13,297 bases of DNA, from contig CAMLNB010000090.1 of assembly GCA_946481205.1 (NCBI GenBank), positions 1-13,297 of the forward strand, read 5' to 3'. The DNA comes from an uncultured Kangiella sp. Its GTDB lineage: Bacteria > Pseudomonadota > Gammaproteobacteria > Enterobacterales > DSM-103792. This document shows positions 1 through 7,046 of this stretch, piece by piece. The stretch's first letter is position 1; each line of letters opens with the position of its first letter. The position numbers and the translations under genes are program-made. Under the pieces are notes generated by a model. That model saw only the letters and a program-made list of their open reading frames with translations. It was not told the origin of the DNA and made no database searches.

Positions 1-461
1 GTATCGCCATACAAGCGGCCGACGATGGTCGAGATATTCGGTTTCAAAAAGCCGACGCCGACAATGATGAAAGCCAGCGACAGGTACATGATCTGGATCG
101 CAAAGGCATCCTGATCCAAACCGTTCTCGCCGACAAACGCCGCGTGACCTTTGTACGCCATGCCAAGCTGGCCGAGCACCAACAGCAGGCCGCCGAACAC
201 GACCGCTTTGCGCATGCCCAGATATTTGTCGGCCAACATGCCGCCGATCACCGGCAGCGCATAGGCGAGGCCGGCGTAAGTACCGAGCAGCAGGTAGCCG
301 TCGCTGTCACCAAATTTGTGGTGCTGCGTCAAATAGAGGAACAGCAGCGCCTTCATGCCGTAGAAAGCAAAGCGCTCCCACATTTCGGTGAAGAAGCAGA
401 TATACAGACCGAGCGGGTGACCAAACAGCTGGCGCTGTTGGTCCAAAGTGGTGGAGGTCAT
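1..461 (-). CDS. POT/PTR2 family proton-coupled peptide transporter (N-terminal part, cut by window edge)
   Basis: This inner-membrane symporter would import di- or tripeptides with protons. Only the first 153 codons lie in the window; the reading frame is open to base 1. The protein begins MTSTTLDQQRQLFGHP and carries the POT helix-1 signature ExxERF (E26, E29, R30, then YG at 34-35). The LADKYLGMRK loop follows helix 2, and FLKPNISTIVG at 139-148 is also typical of the family. The ATG at 461-459 is the only ATG after an in-frame TAA a few codons upstream, and AGGA sits just before it, so the start is well fixed although the spacing is short. A paralogue lies at 1459-2880; the two share the FGHP.G and TEMWERF segments but differ in the loops, so they are not a recent duplication. 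The gene diverges from the AlkB gene. Family assignment is secure; the peptide range is not visible. Confidence 0.93.
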   Translation of the reverse strand, partial: MTSTTLDQQRQLFGHPLGLYICFFTEMWERFAFYGMKALLFLYLTQHHKFGDSDGYLLLGTYAGLAYALPVIGGMLADKYLGMRKAVVFGGLLLVLGQLGMAYKGHAAFVGENGLDQDAFAIQIMYLSLAFIIVGVGFLKPNISTIVGRLYGD

Positions 462-624
462 GTCCTGATCTCGTTATCGTTGGCAACGCCAATGGCTTGG
501 CTTGCGAGCAAATCTGTTACCGGTCTGGCGACCGGCCCACAAAACGCCCGCGAGTGTAACGGCCTGTGCGGCGCAGGCGCCAGCCGCTTGAGCAAGGCCG
601 TTTCTGAGCAGATGAGAGCAAACC
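462..624. promoter_or_regulatory. Divergent intergenic region with structured leader of the left peptide transporter
   Basis: On the minus strand a TACACT box (558-553, inside CCGTTACACT) is a plausible -10, although no good -35 lies 16-18 bases upstream. From there to the ATG at 461 the leader would be about 85 bases. It contains a 6-bp inverted repeat CCGGTC/GACCGG (520-525 and 530-535). It also holds three alternating copies of a 5-base element: TTGGC 480-484, GCCAA 488-492 and TTGGC 497-501. The middle copy can pair with either neighbour. For the plus-strand AlkB gene I see only GAGAG at 614-618 as a possible ribosome binding site and no convincing promoter. Confidence 0.4.
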
Positions 625-1242
625 GTGTTGCCGCCCGATAGGTCCCGCCATGAAACGCCAGTGCTAGCCGACGCTGAATTGCAGCTGTGGCGGGCGCTGT
701 GGCCGGCAGCGGAATGTGCACGCATCGCAGCCGCGTTGCGGCAGACACTGGCTTGGCAGCAGAAACCCATCGTGATTTTCGGTCGCGAAGTCATGCAGCC
801 GCGGCTGACCGCCTGGTATGGCGACCCGGAATGCAGTTACGTCTATTCCGGCAAGCGCAACGAGCCGCTGCCGTGGACGCCACTGTTGCGCGAATTGTGT
901 GCGGCCGTCGAAACCGTCACCGGCGCCCGCTTCAACAGCGTGTTGGCCAATTGCTATCGCAACGGTCAGGACAGTATGGGCTGGCACAGTGATGATGAAC
1001 CGGAGCTCGGGCCGGAGCCGGTCATCGCCAGCCTGAGTTTCGGCGCGACGCGACGGTTCTGCTTGCAGCATCGCAAGCGCAAGGCCGACAGACTTGAATT
1101 CGCGCTGCAGGATGGCGATCTGCTGTTGATGGCTGGCGGCACACAAGCGCATTACCGCCATGCCCTGCCGAAAACCGCGAAACCGGTCGGCGAGCGACTC
1201 AATTTCACCTTTCGCCAGATCTTTCCGCGCGAACAGAACTGA
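625..1242 (+). CDS. alkB: AlkB-family Fe(II)/2-oxoglutarate-dependent dealkylase, ALKBH2/3-like subtype
   Basis: AlkB enzymes remove methyl and related adducts such as 1-methyladenine and 3-methylcytosine from DNA or RNA by oxidation. The 205-residue product has the iron ligands H121 and D123 (WHSDDE) and H179 (YRHALP). The 2-oxoglutarate-binding RLNFTFR is at 191-197, with R191, N193 and R197 matching AlkB R204, N206 and R210. The core PRLTAWYGD and YVYSGK (59-77), NCYRNG and IASLSFGA resemble human ALKBH2/ALKBH3 and the bacterial proteins of that subtype more than E. coli AlkB itself. The start is a GTG with GAGAG six bases upstream; a TTG at 628 or GTG at 661 remain possible, and the first catalytic motifs lie well downstream of all of them. 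No ada or other repair gene adjoins it, so there is no visible adaptive-response operon. Function by family is firm; the preferred substrate is unknown. Confidence 0.92.
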   Translation: MLPPDRSRHETPVLADAELQLWRALWPAAECARIAAALRQTLAWQQKPIVIFGREVMQPRLTAWYGDPECSYVYSGKRNEPLPWTPLLRELCAAVETVTGARFNSVLANCYRNGQDSMGWHSDDEPELGPEPVIASLSFGATRRFCLQHRKRKADRLEFALQDGDLLLMAGGTQAHYRHALPKTAKPVGERLNFTFRQIFPREQN

Positions 1243-1264
1243 CGTTCTGATTAGGATTTTTCCG

Positions 1265-1289
1265 CAAATTGCTGCGCTGCAGCAGTTTG
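1265..1289 (+). terminator. Hairpin after alkB, possible terminator
   Basis: Starting 22 bases after the alkB stop, CAAATTGCTGC pairs with GCAGCAGTTTG around the 3-base loop GCT. This gives an 11-bp stem that includes one G-U pair. A uridine tract does not follow, so it is a weaker candidate than the terminator at 2910. Confidence 0.4.
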
Positions 1290-1308
1290 GTACAAGTGCC
1301 TCTTTTTC

Positions 1309-1337
1309 TTGTTCGTCATTTGCCCCTGTGCTATCAA
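1309..1337 (+). promoter_or_regulatory. Possible sigma-70 promoter for the second peptide transporter
   Basis: TTGTTC (1309-1314) and TATCAA (1332-1337) are spaced by 17 bases. Each is only a partial match to the consensus boxes. The position, after the alkB hairpin and before a leader of about 115 bases, is reasonable. Directly downstream is a perfect 14-base palindrome CGGCCAGCTGGCCG at 1340-1353, which could be an operator or a leader hairpin. Confidence 0.3.
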
Positions 1338-1381
1338 GGCGGCCAGCTGGCCGGGGGCTTTCCCGCTCAGTACAAAAAATC

Positions 1382-1452
1382 ACCACCATAACCACCATAA
1401 GAGGTAACGCTCGTCTGGACGGGTCTTCGTCCGACGGGAGACAGCAACGGAG
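1382..1452 (+). promoter_or_regulatory. Leader of the second peptide transporter: repeat, hairpin and ribosome binding site
   Basis: ACCACCATA occurs twice in tandem at 1382-1399. A hairpin GGACG/CGTCC (1417-1421 and 1428-1432, loop GGTCTT) extends to GTC/GAC with one bulged T, covering 1413-1435. The ribosome binding site GGAG at 1449-1452 lies six bases before the ATG at 1459, which fixes that start. The hairpin ends 13 bases before the binding site, so it could influence translation; this is inference. Confidence 0.45.
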
Positions 1453-1458
1453 TTTTTC

Positions 1459-2880
1459 ATGAGCCGCAACCTTCCTCAGGGGACCCTGTTTGGCCACCCG
1501 GCCGGACTGTTCCTGTTGTTCACCACCGAAATGTGGGAACGCTTCTGCTATTACGGCATGCGCGCCCTGGTCGTTCTGACCCTGGTCGCCGCTGTCGATG
1601 GCGCCAATCCCGGCTTCGGTATGGACAAGGGCCAAGCCCTGATCCTCTACGGTTGGTACACCAGCTCGGCCTATGCCACCAATATCATCGGTGGCTGGAT
1701 CGCTGACAACATTCTCGGTATGCGTCGCTCGGTATTGCTGGGTGGTCTGTTGATGGCGGCGGCGCAGTTCACGCTATTCCTCGCGGTGCCAGGTGACATC
1801 ACGCTGTACTACGTCGGTCTGGTGTTGATGGCAGCGGGTGTTGGTCTGTTCAAGCCGAACATTTCGACGATGGTCGGTGAGCTGTACCCGCAGGGCGATG
1901 CCCGTCGCGATGCCGCGTTCTCGATCTTCTATATGGGCATCAACATTGGCGCGTTCATTGCGCCGTTCATCACCTCGACGCTTGGTGAAGATCCGAACTA
2001 CGGCTGGCGCTGGGGTTACTTCGCCGCCGGTGTCGGCATGTTGCTGTCGGTAGGTATCCAACTGCTGTTTGCCCAGAAATACCTCGGTGATATCGGCTTG
2101 GTACCGACCGCCAAGCTGTCCAAGCAGCAAGCGGGCGGTGTCAAACAACCGCTGACACACGAAGAGCGTGACCGTCTGCGCGTCGTGATGTCGATGTTCG
2201 TGTTCATCATGATGTTCTGGACCGCGTTTGAACAAGCTGGTGGTCTGCTGAATCTGGTGGCGCAGGACAACACCCAGCGGATGGTGGGTGACTTCGAAGT
2301 GAAGGCCGGTTGGTTCCAGTCGCTGAACCCGCTGTTCATCGTGATCTTCGCACCGGTGTTTGCCTGGTTGTGGGTCAAGCTGGCCCGGGAAAACAAAAAC
2401 CCGTCGTCACCGCTGAAAGTATCAGTGGGCATTTTGCTGACCGCGATTGGCTTTGGCTTCCTGATCCTCGGCGTGTTTGAAATGCAGTCGACGCCGGACA
2501 AGAAAATGTCGATGCTCTGGCTGACGCTCGGTTACTTGTTCCACACGCTCGGTGAGCTGTGCATTTCGCCAGTTGGCCTGAGCTTGATGACCAAGCTGGC
2601 GCCGCTGCGCCTGATGTCGGTGGTCATGGGCGTTTGGTTCCTGATGCCGGCCTGTGCCTACTTCCTGGCAGGTTACATTGGCGCCTTCACGGAACACGCT
2701 GGCGAATACAGTTTCGTGCAGAACTTTGCGACCAGCATGGGCGTGATGCCGGAGCACTCCGGCTTGCTGTTCGTGTTCGCTGCCATCGGCGTCGTGCTGG
2801 TGGTGTTCTCGGTACTGATGTGGCTGGTGTCCGGCAAGCTGGTTGACTGGATGCATGGTGCAGAAAAGCAAACCGCCTAA
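1459..2880 (+). CDS. POT/PTR2 family proton-coupled di/tripeptide transporter
   Basis: The 473-residue inner-membrane protein has the usual length for a bacterial POT symporter and many hydrophobic helices with a charged central loop around 215-240. Diagnostic features are ExxERF in helix 1 (E24, E27, R28, then YYG), the PTR2 signature FYMGINIGAF at 157-166, FKPNIS at 131-136, the helix-7 glutamate in FWTAFEQAGG (E258), and GELCISPVGLS (364-374) with E365. These are the residues used for proton coupling and peptide binding in studied members. It lies downstream of alkB with 216 bases between, containing its own likely promoter and leader, so it is probably a separate unit. A strong terminator follows. 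The DtpA/YdgR-like class is clear; which peptides it prefers is not readable from the sequence. Confidence 0.96.
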   Translation: MSRNLPQGTLFGHPAGLFLLFTTEMWERFCYYGMRALVVLTLVAAVDGANPGFGMDKGQALILYGWYTSSAYATNIIGGWIADNILGMRRSVLLGGLLMAAAQFTLFLAVPGDITLYYVGLVLMAAGVGLFKPNISTMVGELYPQGDARRDAAFSIFYMGINIGAFIAPFITSTLGEDPNYGWRWGYFAAGVGMLLSVGIQLLFAQKYLGDIGLVPTAKLSKQQAGGVKQPLTHEERDRLRVVMSMFVFIMMFWTAFEQAGGLLNLVAQDNTQRMVGDFEVKAGWFQSLNPLFIVIFAPVFAWLWVKLARENKNPSSPLKVSVGILLTAIGFGFLILGVFEMQSTPDKKMSMLWLTLGYLFHTLGELCISPVGLSLMTKLAPLRLMSVVMGVWFLMPACAYFLAGYIGAFTEHAGEYSFVQNFATSMGVMPEHSGLLFVFAAIGVVLVVFSVLMWLVSGKLVDWMHGAEKQTA

Positions 2881-2909
2881 GCGTCATTGCTGCTACGCCT
2901 TTTGGTAAG

Positions 2910-2941
2910 AACAAAACCCCGCCACGGCGGGGTTTTGTTTT
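2910..2941 (+). terminator. Strong intrinsic terminator, bidirectional in form
   Basis: AACAAAACCCCGCC (2910-2923) and GGCGGGGTTTTGTT (2926-2939) are perfect inverted repeats, giving a 13-bp stem with a 4-base loop. A T-rich 3' side closes it on the plus strand and the matching A-rich side makes it T-rich on the other strand. It ends the transporter transcript 30 bases after its stop. Confidence 0.9.
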
Positions 2942-2993
2942 GCCGCATGACACGCCCCTGAATGACGGCAACAGCAGCATCAATCGGCCGAAC

Positions 2994-3032
2994 CCGTTAC
3001 AATCCGGCATGCCTTTTTCCCGTGCACCGGAG
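2994..3032 (+). promoter_or_regulatory. Promoter -10 candidate and ribosome binding site of the YhdH-like reductase gene
   Basis: CCGTTACAAT at 2994-3003 contains TACAAT (2998-3003), five of six bases of the sigma-70 -10 consensus. I see no good -35. GGAG at 3029-3032 is eight bases before the ATG at 3041 and supports that start. Confidence 0.45.
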
Positions 3033-3040
3033 TCATCGCC

Positions 3041-4048
3041 ATGAGCTTTCTCGCCTGCCGCGTTTTTCAGGAACAGGTCCAAGAACAGGTTCAGGACAAG
3101 AAACAGATCCGCGGCCGTGTGGTCGAGATGGCCGAACAGGAATTGTCGCCGGGCGAGGTGCTGATCGCGGTCGAGTATTCCGGCATCAATTACAAAGATG
3201 CGTTGGCGGTGACCGGGCGCGGCAAGATCCTGCGCAGTTATCCGCTCAATGCCGGTATCGATCTGGCCGGCACCGTGCTCGAATCGAGTTCGCCGTCAGT
3301 CAAGGTTGGTGAGCGCGTGCTGATCAACGGCTGCGGTTTGGGCGAGTCGCAAGATGGCGGCTTGGCGCAGCGGGCGCGCGTGCCTGCCGATTGGGTGATT
3401 CCGCTGCCGCCAGGGCTCAGCGCGTTTGAAGCCATGACACTCGGCACCGCTGGTTTTACTGCGGCGCTCTGCTTGTACCGCATGCTGGAGAATGATCAGC
3501 GCCACGATAAAGGCCCGATTGTTGTCACCGGTGCCACCGGTGGGGTTGGCAGTGTTGCGGTAGCGTTGTTTGCTGCGAAGGGCTATGAGGTGATCGCGCT
3601 GTCCGGTCGGCCGGAGCATCACGATTATTTGCGCAAGCTCGGTGCCAGCGACGTCTGCACATTGGCCGATTTGAAACTCGGCGACCGCCCACTCGAAGCG
3701 GCACGCTTTGGTGGCGTGGTCGATAATGTCGGTGGCGAGCAACTGGCCAAATTGATTGCGCATGTGAACCTCTGGGGCAATGTCGCCTGTGTGGGCTTGG
3801 CCGATAGTGAGAAATTGCCGACCACAGTGTTCCCGCTGATTCTGCGTGGCGTGTCGCTGCTTGGCGTCAGCTCTGCCAACTGCCCGATGCCATTACGCAA
3901 AGCGATCTGGCAGAAGCTCGGTGCCGAATGGAAAATTCCGTTTGAGCGGCTGTATACCGAAACGGTCGGTTTGCGTCATGTGCTCGATGCCGCCACCGAC
4001 TTGCTGGATCGCAAACGCTTCGGCCGCACCGTTGTTGATTGTCGCTGA
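3041..4048 (+). CDS. acuI: YhdH/YhfP (AcuI)-type NADPH-dependent oxidoreductase, zinc-free MDR superfamily
   Basis: Members of this quinone-oxidoreductase branch of the medium-chain dehydrogenases include AcuI/YhdH, which reduces acryloyl-CoA to propanoyl-CoA with NADPH and thereby detoxifies a reactive intermediate. The 335-residue product has YSGINYKDALAVTGRGKI (46-63), the AGIDLAGTV segment (71-79), GTAGFTA (135-141) and the nucleotide-binding GATGGVGS (164-171). The end LLDRKRFGRTVVDC resembles YhdH. No zinc-ligand cysteine cluster is seen, as expected for the subgroup. The N-terminus is about ten residues longer than E. coli YhdH because of an EQVQEQVQ repeat. It stands alone after a terminator, before a repeat element. 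YhdH-family membership is firm; acryloyl-CoA as the substrate is by family analogy. Confidence 0.9.
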   Translation: MSFLACRVFQEQVQEQVQDKKQIRGRVVEMAEQELSPGEVLIAVEYSGINYKDALAVTGRGKILRSYPLNAGIDLAGTVLESSSPSVKVGERVLINGCGLGESQDGGLAQRARVPADWVIPLPPGLSAFEAMTLGTAGFTAALCLYRMLENDQRHDKGPIVVTGATGGVGSVAVALFAAKGYEVIALSGRPEHHDYLRKLGASDVCTLADLKLGDRPLEAARFGGVVDNVGGEQLAKLIAHVNLWGNVACVGLADSEKLPTTVFPLILRGVSLLGVSSANCPMPLRKAIWQKLGAEWKIPFERLYTETVGLRHVLDAATDLLDRKRFGRTVVDCR

Positions 4049-4054
4049 TTGCGC

Positions 4055-4118
4055 GCCGGGAGCGGTCTTGGCCGCGATTGCTTTCGATGAGGAATATCGC
4101 GGCGAAGGCCGCTCCGGC
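4055..4118. repeat. REP-like inverted pair (BIME-like) between acuI and the M61 peptidase gene
   Basis: The left arm GGAGCGGTCTTGGCCGCGAT (4059-4078) and right arm ATCGCGGCGAAGGCCGCTCC (4096-4115) are inverted repeats matching at 18 of 20 positions, separated by 17 bases. Allowing one bulged G, pairing extends outward over GCCG/CGGC. Each arm is itself a small hairpin (GCGG...CCGC). The motif resembles the GGAGCGG...CCGCGAT REP elements of Pseudomonas and xanthomonads. It may fold to protect or end the acuI transcript. No REP-associated transposase is present here. Confidence 0.75.
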
Positions 4119-4168
4119 AAAAGTATTCAGATTGGGTTTGTAACGTTGTCTTTGAAAGGTTGTTGCCA

Positions 4169-5992
4169 ATGAAAATGCGAAATGCCCTGCTGGTGTTGTT
4201 GTCCGGCGTGCTGTCCTGGTCGGTACAGGCAGCGGATGCGGTCAAATACGGATTGAAGATCAGCAATGCCGGTCAGCATCTGGCCGACGTCAGCGCGAGT
4301 TATCCGGCTACGGCGGAAACCGAATTCGTTCTGCAGTTGCCGATCTGGCGTACCGGCCGCTACCAAGTGCTGCCGCTCGCCAACGGCATTCGGCAGTTGG
4401 TCGCAACGGGCAACGACGGTCGGGTGCTGCCGGTGCGCAAGCTCGACAAAGCCAGCTGGCAGATTGACAAGCAAGCCGGTGAAGCTGTCACCGTCCGCTA
4501 TGAATTGTTTGCCAATGAACTGGGTCAGCGTACCCGCCATATCGACGACAGCCATGCCTACCTGAACGGCGGCACGGTCTGGTTGTACAACGCGGGCCAA
4601 CGCCAGCTGCCCATCGAGATTGCATTGCAAGTGCCGGAAACCTGGGTTTCCCGTGCAGGTCTCGACAAAGGCGCCTGCGATCACTGCTTTGTCGCTGCTG
4701 ACTACGATGTGTTGGCCGATTCGCCGATCGAAACCGGTATCCATGAATTCCATTCATTCGATGTCGATGGCAAGACCATTGAACTCGCGATCTGGGGCGC
4801 CGGCAATCATGATGGCAAGCAGATCGCGGCCGATCTGAAGAAGATTGCCGCAACCACCGGTGCGATGTTCGGCAGCTACCCGTTCGAGAAGCGCTATCTC
4901 TTCATCGTTCACGCCACCGGCGGTGAAAGCGGTGCCACCGAGCACATGAACTCGACGGTGATCCAAAAGCCGCGCTGGAGCTTCGCGCCGCGCAAGGAAT
5001 ACCTGAAGTTCATCCGCACCGCGACCCACGAATTTTTCCACACCTGGAACGTCAAAGCCTACCGGCCGGCAACCATGGTTCCGTACGACTATCAGAAAGA
5101 AAACTACAGCGAGCTGCTCTGGATCGCGGAAGGCCACACCAGCTATTTCGACAATCTGCTGAGCTTGCGCGCCGGTGTGCAGACGCGCGATGAATATCTC
5201 GAGGAAGTCGGCAGCATCATGGACGATTACCTGCGCCAGCCGGGCCGATTCCAGCAAAGCGCGCTGGAGTCGAGTTTTGATGAGTGGATCCAGCCGAGCG
5301 GCGAGCGGGCGCGTAATGCCTCGGTCAGCATTTACAGCAAAGGCGAAATGATCGCGCTGACCATGGATCTGATGCTGCGTAAAGCCAGCAAGGGCAAGAT
5401 TGGTGTTGAAGATCTGCACAAGCAGCTGTGGCAGCACAAGCGGGTCGATCAGGGCGGTTACACCAGCGCCGATGTCAAAGCGATTCTGCAGTCGTTCAAT
5501 CAAAAAGCTTCCGCGGCAATCGATTGGGATCGTTTCTGGACCGACTACATCGCCGGCACCCAAGAGCTGCCGCTTGCTGAATTGCTGAAGGACGCCGGTC
5601 TGGAATTGCGCATCGACCCGAGCAAGGAAGAGAAAGGTCTGAAAGATGCCTGGTATGGCTGGAAGATCAAGGAAGGCAGCGCCGAGCAATTCGCCGTGGT
5701 GACCGAAGTCGAACGCGACAGTCCGGCTTGGCAGGGCGGTGTGGTCAGCAACGATGTGATCGTGGCGCTGAACAACCTGAAAGTATCAGCCAAGGATATT
5801 GCCGAGCGCGCAGCGGTGCTGACCAGCGAGCCCGTTCAAGTCACCTTGTTCCGTCGTGATGAATTGAAATCGCTGACCGTCACGCCGCTGGTGCAGGACA
5901 AGGGCAAGCGCAAACTGAAAGCATTGAGCGAACCGGCCAGTGCACAGAAGCAATTGAATGCGGCTTGGCTCGGTGTCGCCTGGCCGAAGTAA
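4169..5992 (+). CDS. Secreted M61-family metallopeptidase (glycyl aminopeptidase-like) with C-terminal PDZ domain
   Basis: M61 enzymes are zinc aminopeptidases of the gluzincin clan, best known from a Sphingomonas glycyl aminopeptidase. The 607-residue product starts with a signal peptide (KMRN, hydrophobic 6-18, likely cut after VQA at about 21), so it is exported. The N-terminal M61 beta domain covers about 25-195. The catalytic domain has GGESGATEHMNST (251-263), the zinc motif HEFFH (H287, E288, H291) followed by TWN, and the third ligand E321 in WIAEGHTSYF. A PDZ-like domain lies at about 500-575 (VVTEVERDSPAWQGG, DVIVALNN), normal for the family. I chose ATG 4169 because GAAAGG at 4154-4159 is well placed and the signal peptide follows; TTG codons at 4160-4165 are less likely. 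Together with the peptide importers nearby it could serve peptide use, but no operon links them. Confidence 0.94.
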   Translation: MKMRNALLVLLSGVLSWSVQAADAVKYGLKISNAGQHLADVSASYPATAETEFVLQLPIWRTGRYQVLPLANGIRQLVATGNDGRVLPVRKLDKASWQIDKQAGEAVTVRYELFANELGQRTRHIDDSHAYLNGGTVWLYNAGQRQLPIEIALQVPETWVSRAGLDKGACDHCFVAADYDVLADSPIETGIHEFHSFDVDGKTIELAIWGAGNHDGKQIAADLKKIAATTGAMFGSYPFEKRYLFIVHATGGESGATEHMNSTVIQKPRWSFAPRKEYLKFIRTATHEFFHTWNVKAYRPATMVPYDYQKENYSELLWIAEGHTSYFDNLLSLRAGVQTRDEYLEEVGSIMDDYLRQPGRFQQSALESSFDEWIQPSGERARNASVSIYSKGEMIALTMDLMLRKASKGKIGVEDLHKQLWQHKRVDQGGYTSADVKAILQSFNQKASAAIDWDRFWTDYIAGTQELPLAELLKDAGLELRIDPSKEEKGLKDAWYGWKIKEGSAEQFAVVTEVERDSPAWQGGVVSNDVIVALNNLKVSAKDIAERAAVLTSEPVQVTLFRRDELKSLTVTPLVQDKGKRKLKALSEPASAQKQLNAAWLGVAWPK

Positions 5993-6001
5993 GTGCTAAA
6001 T

Positions 6002-6022
6002 GGGCGCGGTGTTGTCGCGCCC
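6002..6022 (+). other. GC-rich hairpin between the peptidase and corA
   Basis: GGGCGCG (6002-6008) and CGCGCCC (6016-6022) form a perfect 7-bp stem with loop GTGTTGT, beginning nine bases after the peptidase stop. No T-tract follows, so it is either a weak or factor-assisted terminator or a 3' stabilising structure. corA may still be reached by read-through, since only 66 bases separate the two genes. Confidence 0.45.
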
Positions 6023-6058
6023 TGAATGTTGACGGCAGCAAGCGACGAGGGATGACAT

Positions 6059-7039
6059 ATGTTGCGGTGTTTCAGTGCGTCGGGTCTCAAGGAAGTGTCA
6101 GCGTATGCGGCCGATGCCAGCGTCACGGTGCAGGCTGCGCTGTGGATCGATCTGCTGAACCCGAGCATTGAAGAAGAGCGCGTGGTGGAGCAGGCGCTCG
6201 GCGGCGAGATCCCGACCCGGGAAGAAATGCAGGAGATCGAATCGTCGAGCCGGTTGTATGAAGAGAACGGCGTGCTGTTCATGACTGCCACGGTGCTGGT
6301 CAATGCCGATACCAGCATGCCGGAATCGACGCCGGCGACCTTCATTCTGATGCCGAATCGGTTGGTCACCGTGCGTTATGCCGATCCCAGTCCGTTCCGT
6401 CATATGTCGGTGCAATGTGTCAGCAAGCCGCAGCTGCTGATGCAGCCCGCGCACCTGATGACGGCGATTCTCGATGCCATTGTCGACCGAATGGCCGACT
6501 TGCTGGAAAACACCAGCACCGATCTGGATATCTTGTCGCGGCGCGTGTTCGGCACAGTAGAACACAAAAAGCAGCGGCGCAGCGAGGTGCTGTTTCGCGA
6601 ACTGTTGACCGCGTTTGGTCGCAGCGGCGATTTGGTTGCGCGGATCCGTGAAAGCCTGACCAGCCTGACCCGGCTGCATAACTTTTTGGTGGAAACCGAG
6701 CGGCTACCGAATTACCCGGAGCTGCGTGAGCACCTGTCCGGCTTGCGCGCCGATTTGCTGTCGCTGGCGGATCATGCCGCGTTTCTGAGCAACAAGATTG
6801 CCTTCTTGCTCGATGCGACATTGGGTCTGGTCAGCATCGAACAGAACACCATCATCAAGACGCTGGCCGTTGCCGGTACGGTGTTCCTGCCACCGACCTT
6901 GATCGCGAGCATTTACGGCATGAACTTCGAACACATGCCGGAGCTGGCCTGGCCTTGGGCATACCCGCTGTCGCTGCTGCTGATCATCTGTTCAGGTGCG
7001 GCGCCGTATTGGTTCTTCAAGCGCAAGCACTGGATTTGA
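6059..7039 (+). CDS. corA: CorA-family divalent metal (Mg2+/Co2+) transporter
   Basis: CorA proteins form pentameric inner-membrane channels that take up Mg2+ and sometimes Co2+ or Ni2+. The 326-residue product has the family layout: an N-terminal cytoplasmic alpha/beta domain (WIDLLNPS at 29-36, REEMQEIE at 54-61), a long helical stalk (about 140-260), and two C-terminal membrane helices (about 268-287 and 300-320). The YGMN selectivity motif is at 286-289, followed by the MPEL loop. It ends in a short basic tail, KRKHWI. The ATG at 6059 has GAGGG at 6047-6051 seven bases upstream. Its relation to the M61 gene upstream is only spacing; no functional link is evident. ZntB is a possible alternative within the family, but the MPEL loop favours CorA. 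Confidence 0.94.
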   Translation: MLRCFSASGLKEVSAYAADASVTVQAALWIDLLNPSIEEERVVEQALGGEIPTREEMQEIESSSRLYEENGVLFMTATVLVNADTSMPESTPATFILMPNRLVTVRYADPSPFRHMSVQCVSKPQLLMQPAHLMTAILDAIVDRMADLLENTSTDLDILSRRVFGTVEHKKQRRSEVLFRELLTAFGRSGDLVARIRESLTSLTRLHNFLVETERLPNYPELREHLSGLRADLLSLADHAAFLSNKIAFLLDATLGLVSIEQNTIIKTLAVAGTVFLPPTLIASIYGMNFEHMPELAWPWAYPLSLLLIICSGAAPYWFFKRKHWI

Positions 7040-7046
7040 TGCTGCG

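Noticed and set aside
1382..1459. CsrA/RsmA-type binding sites in the transporter leader (several GGA triplets, one in the ribosome site)
   Set aside because: The presence of barA makes the idea tempting, but the GGA triplets are in stems or are the ordinary ribosome site, and no clear A-N-GGA hairpin loop is present.
1160..1462. Small plus-strand frame bridging alkB and the second transporter
   Set aside because: It starts inside alkB in another frame, has no ribosome site, and covers the terminator, promoter and leader elements.
664..1635. Long minus-strand open frame opposite alkB and the transporter start
   Set aside because: It crosses two clearly coding genes and a promoter region in antisense and has no recognisable motif; it is explained by the codon bias of the sense genes.
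4754..5689. Long minus-strand open frame inside the M61 gene
   Set aside because: It is a shadow of the peptidase codons; the sense strand has the zinc motif and the full domain order.
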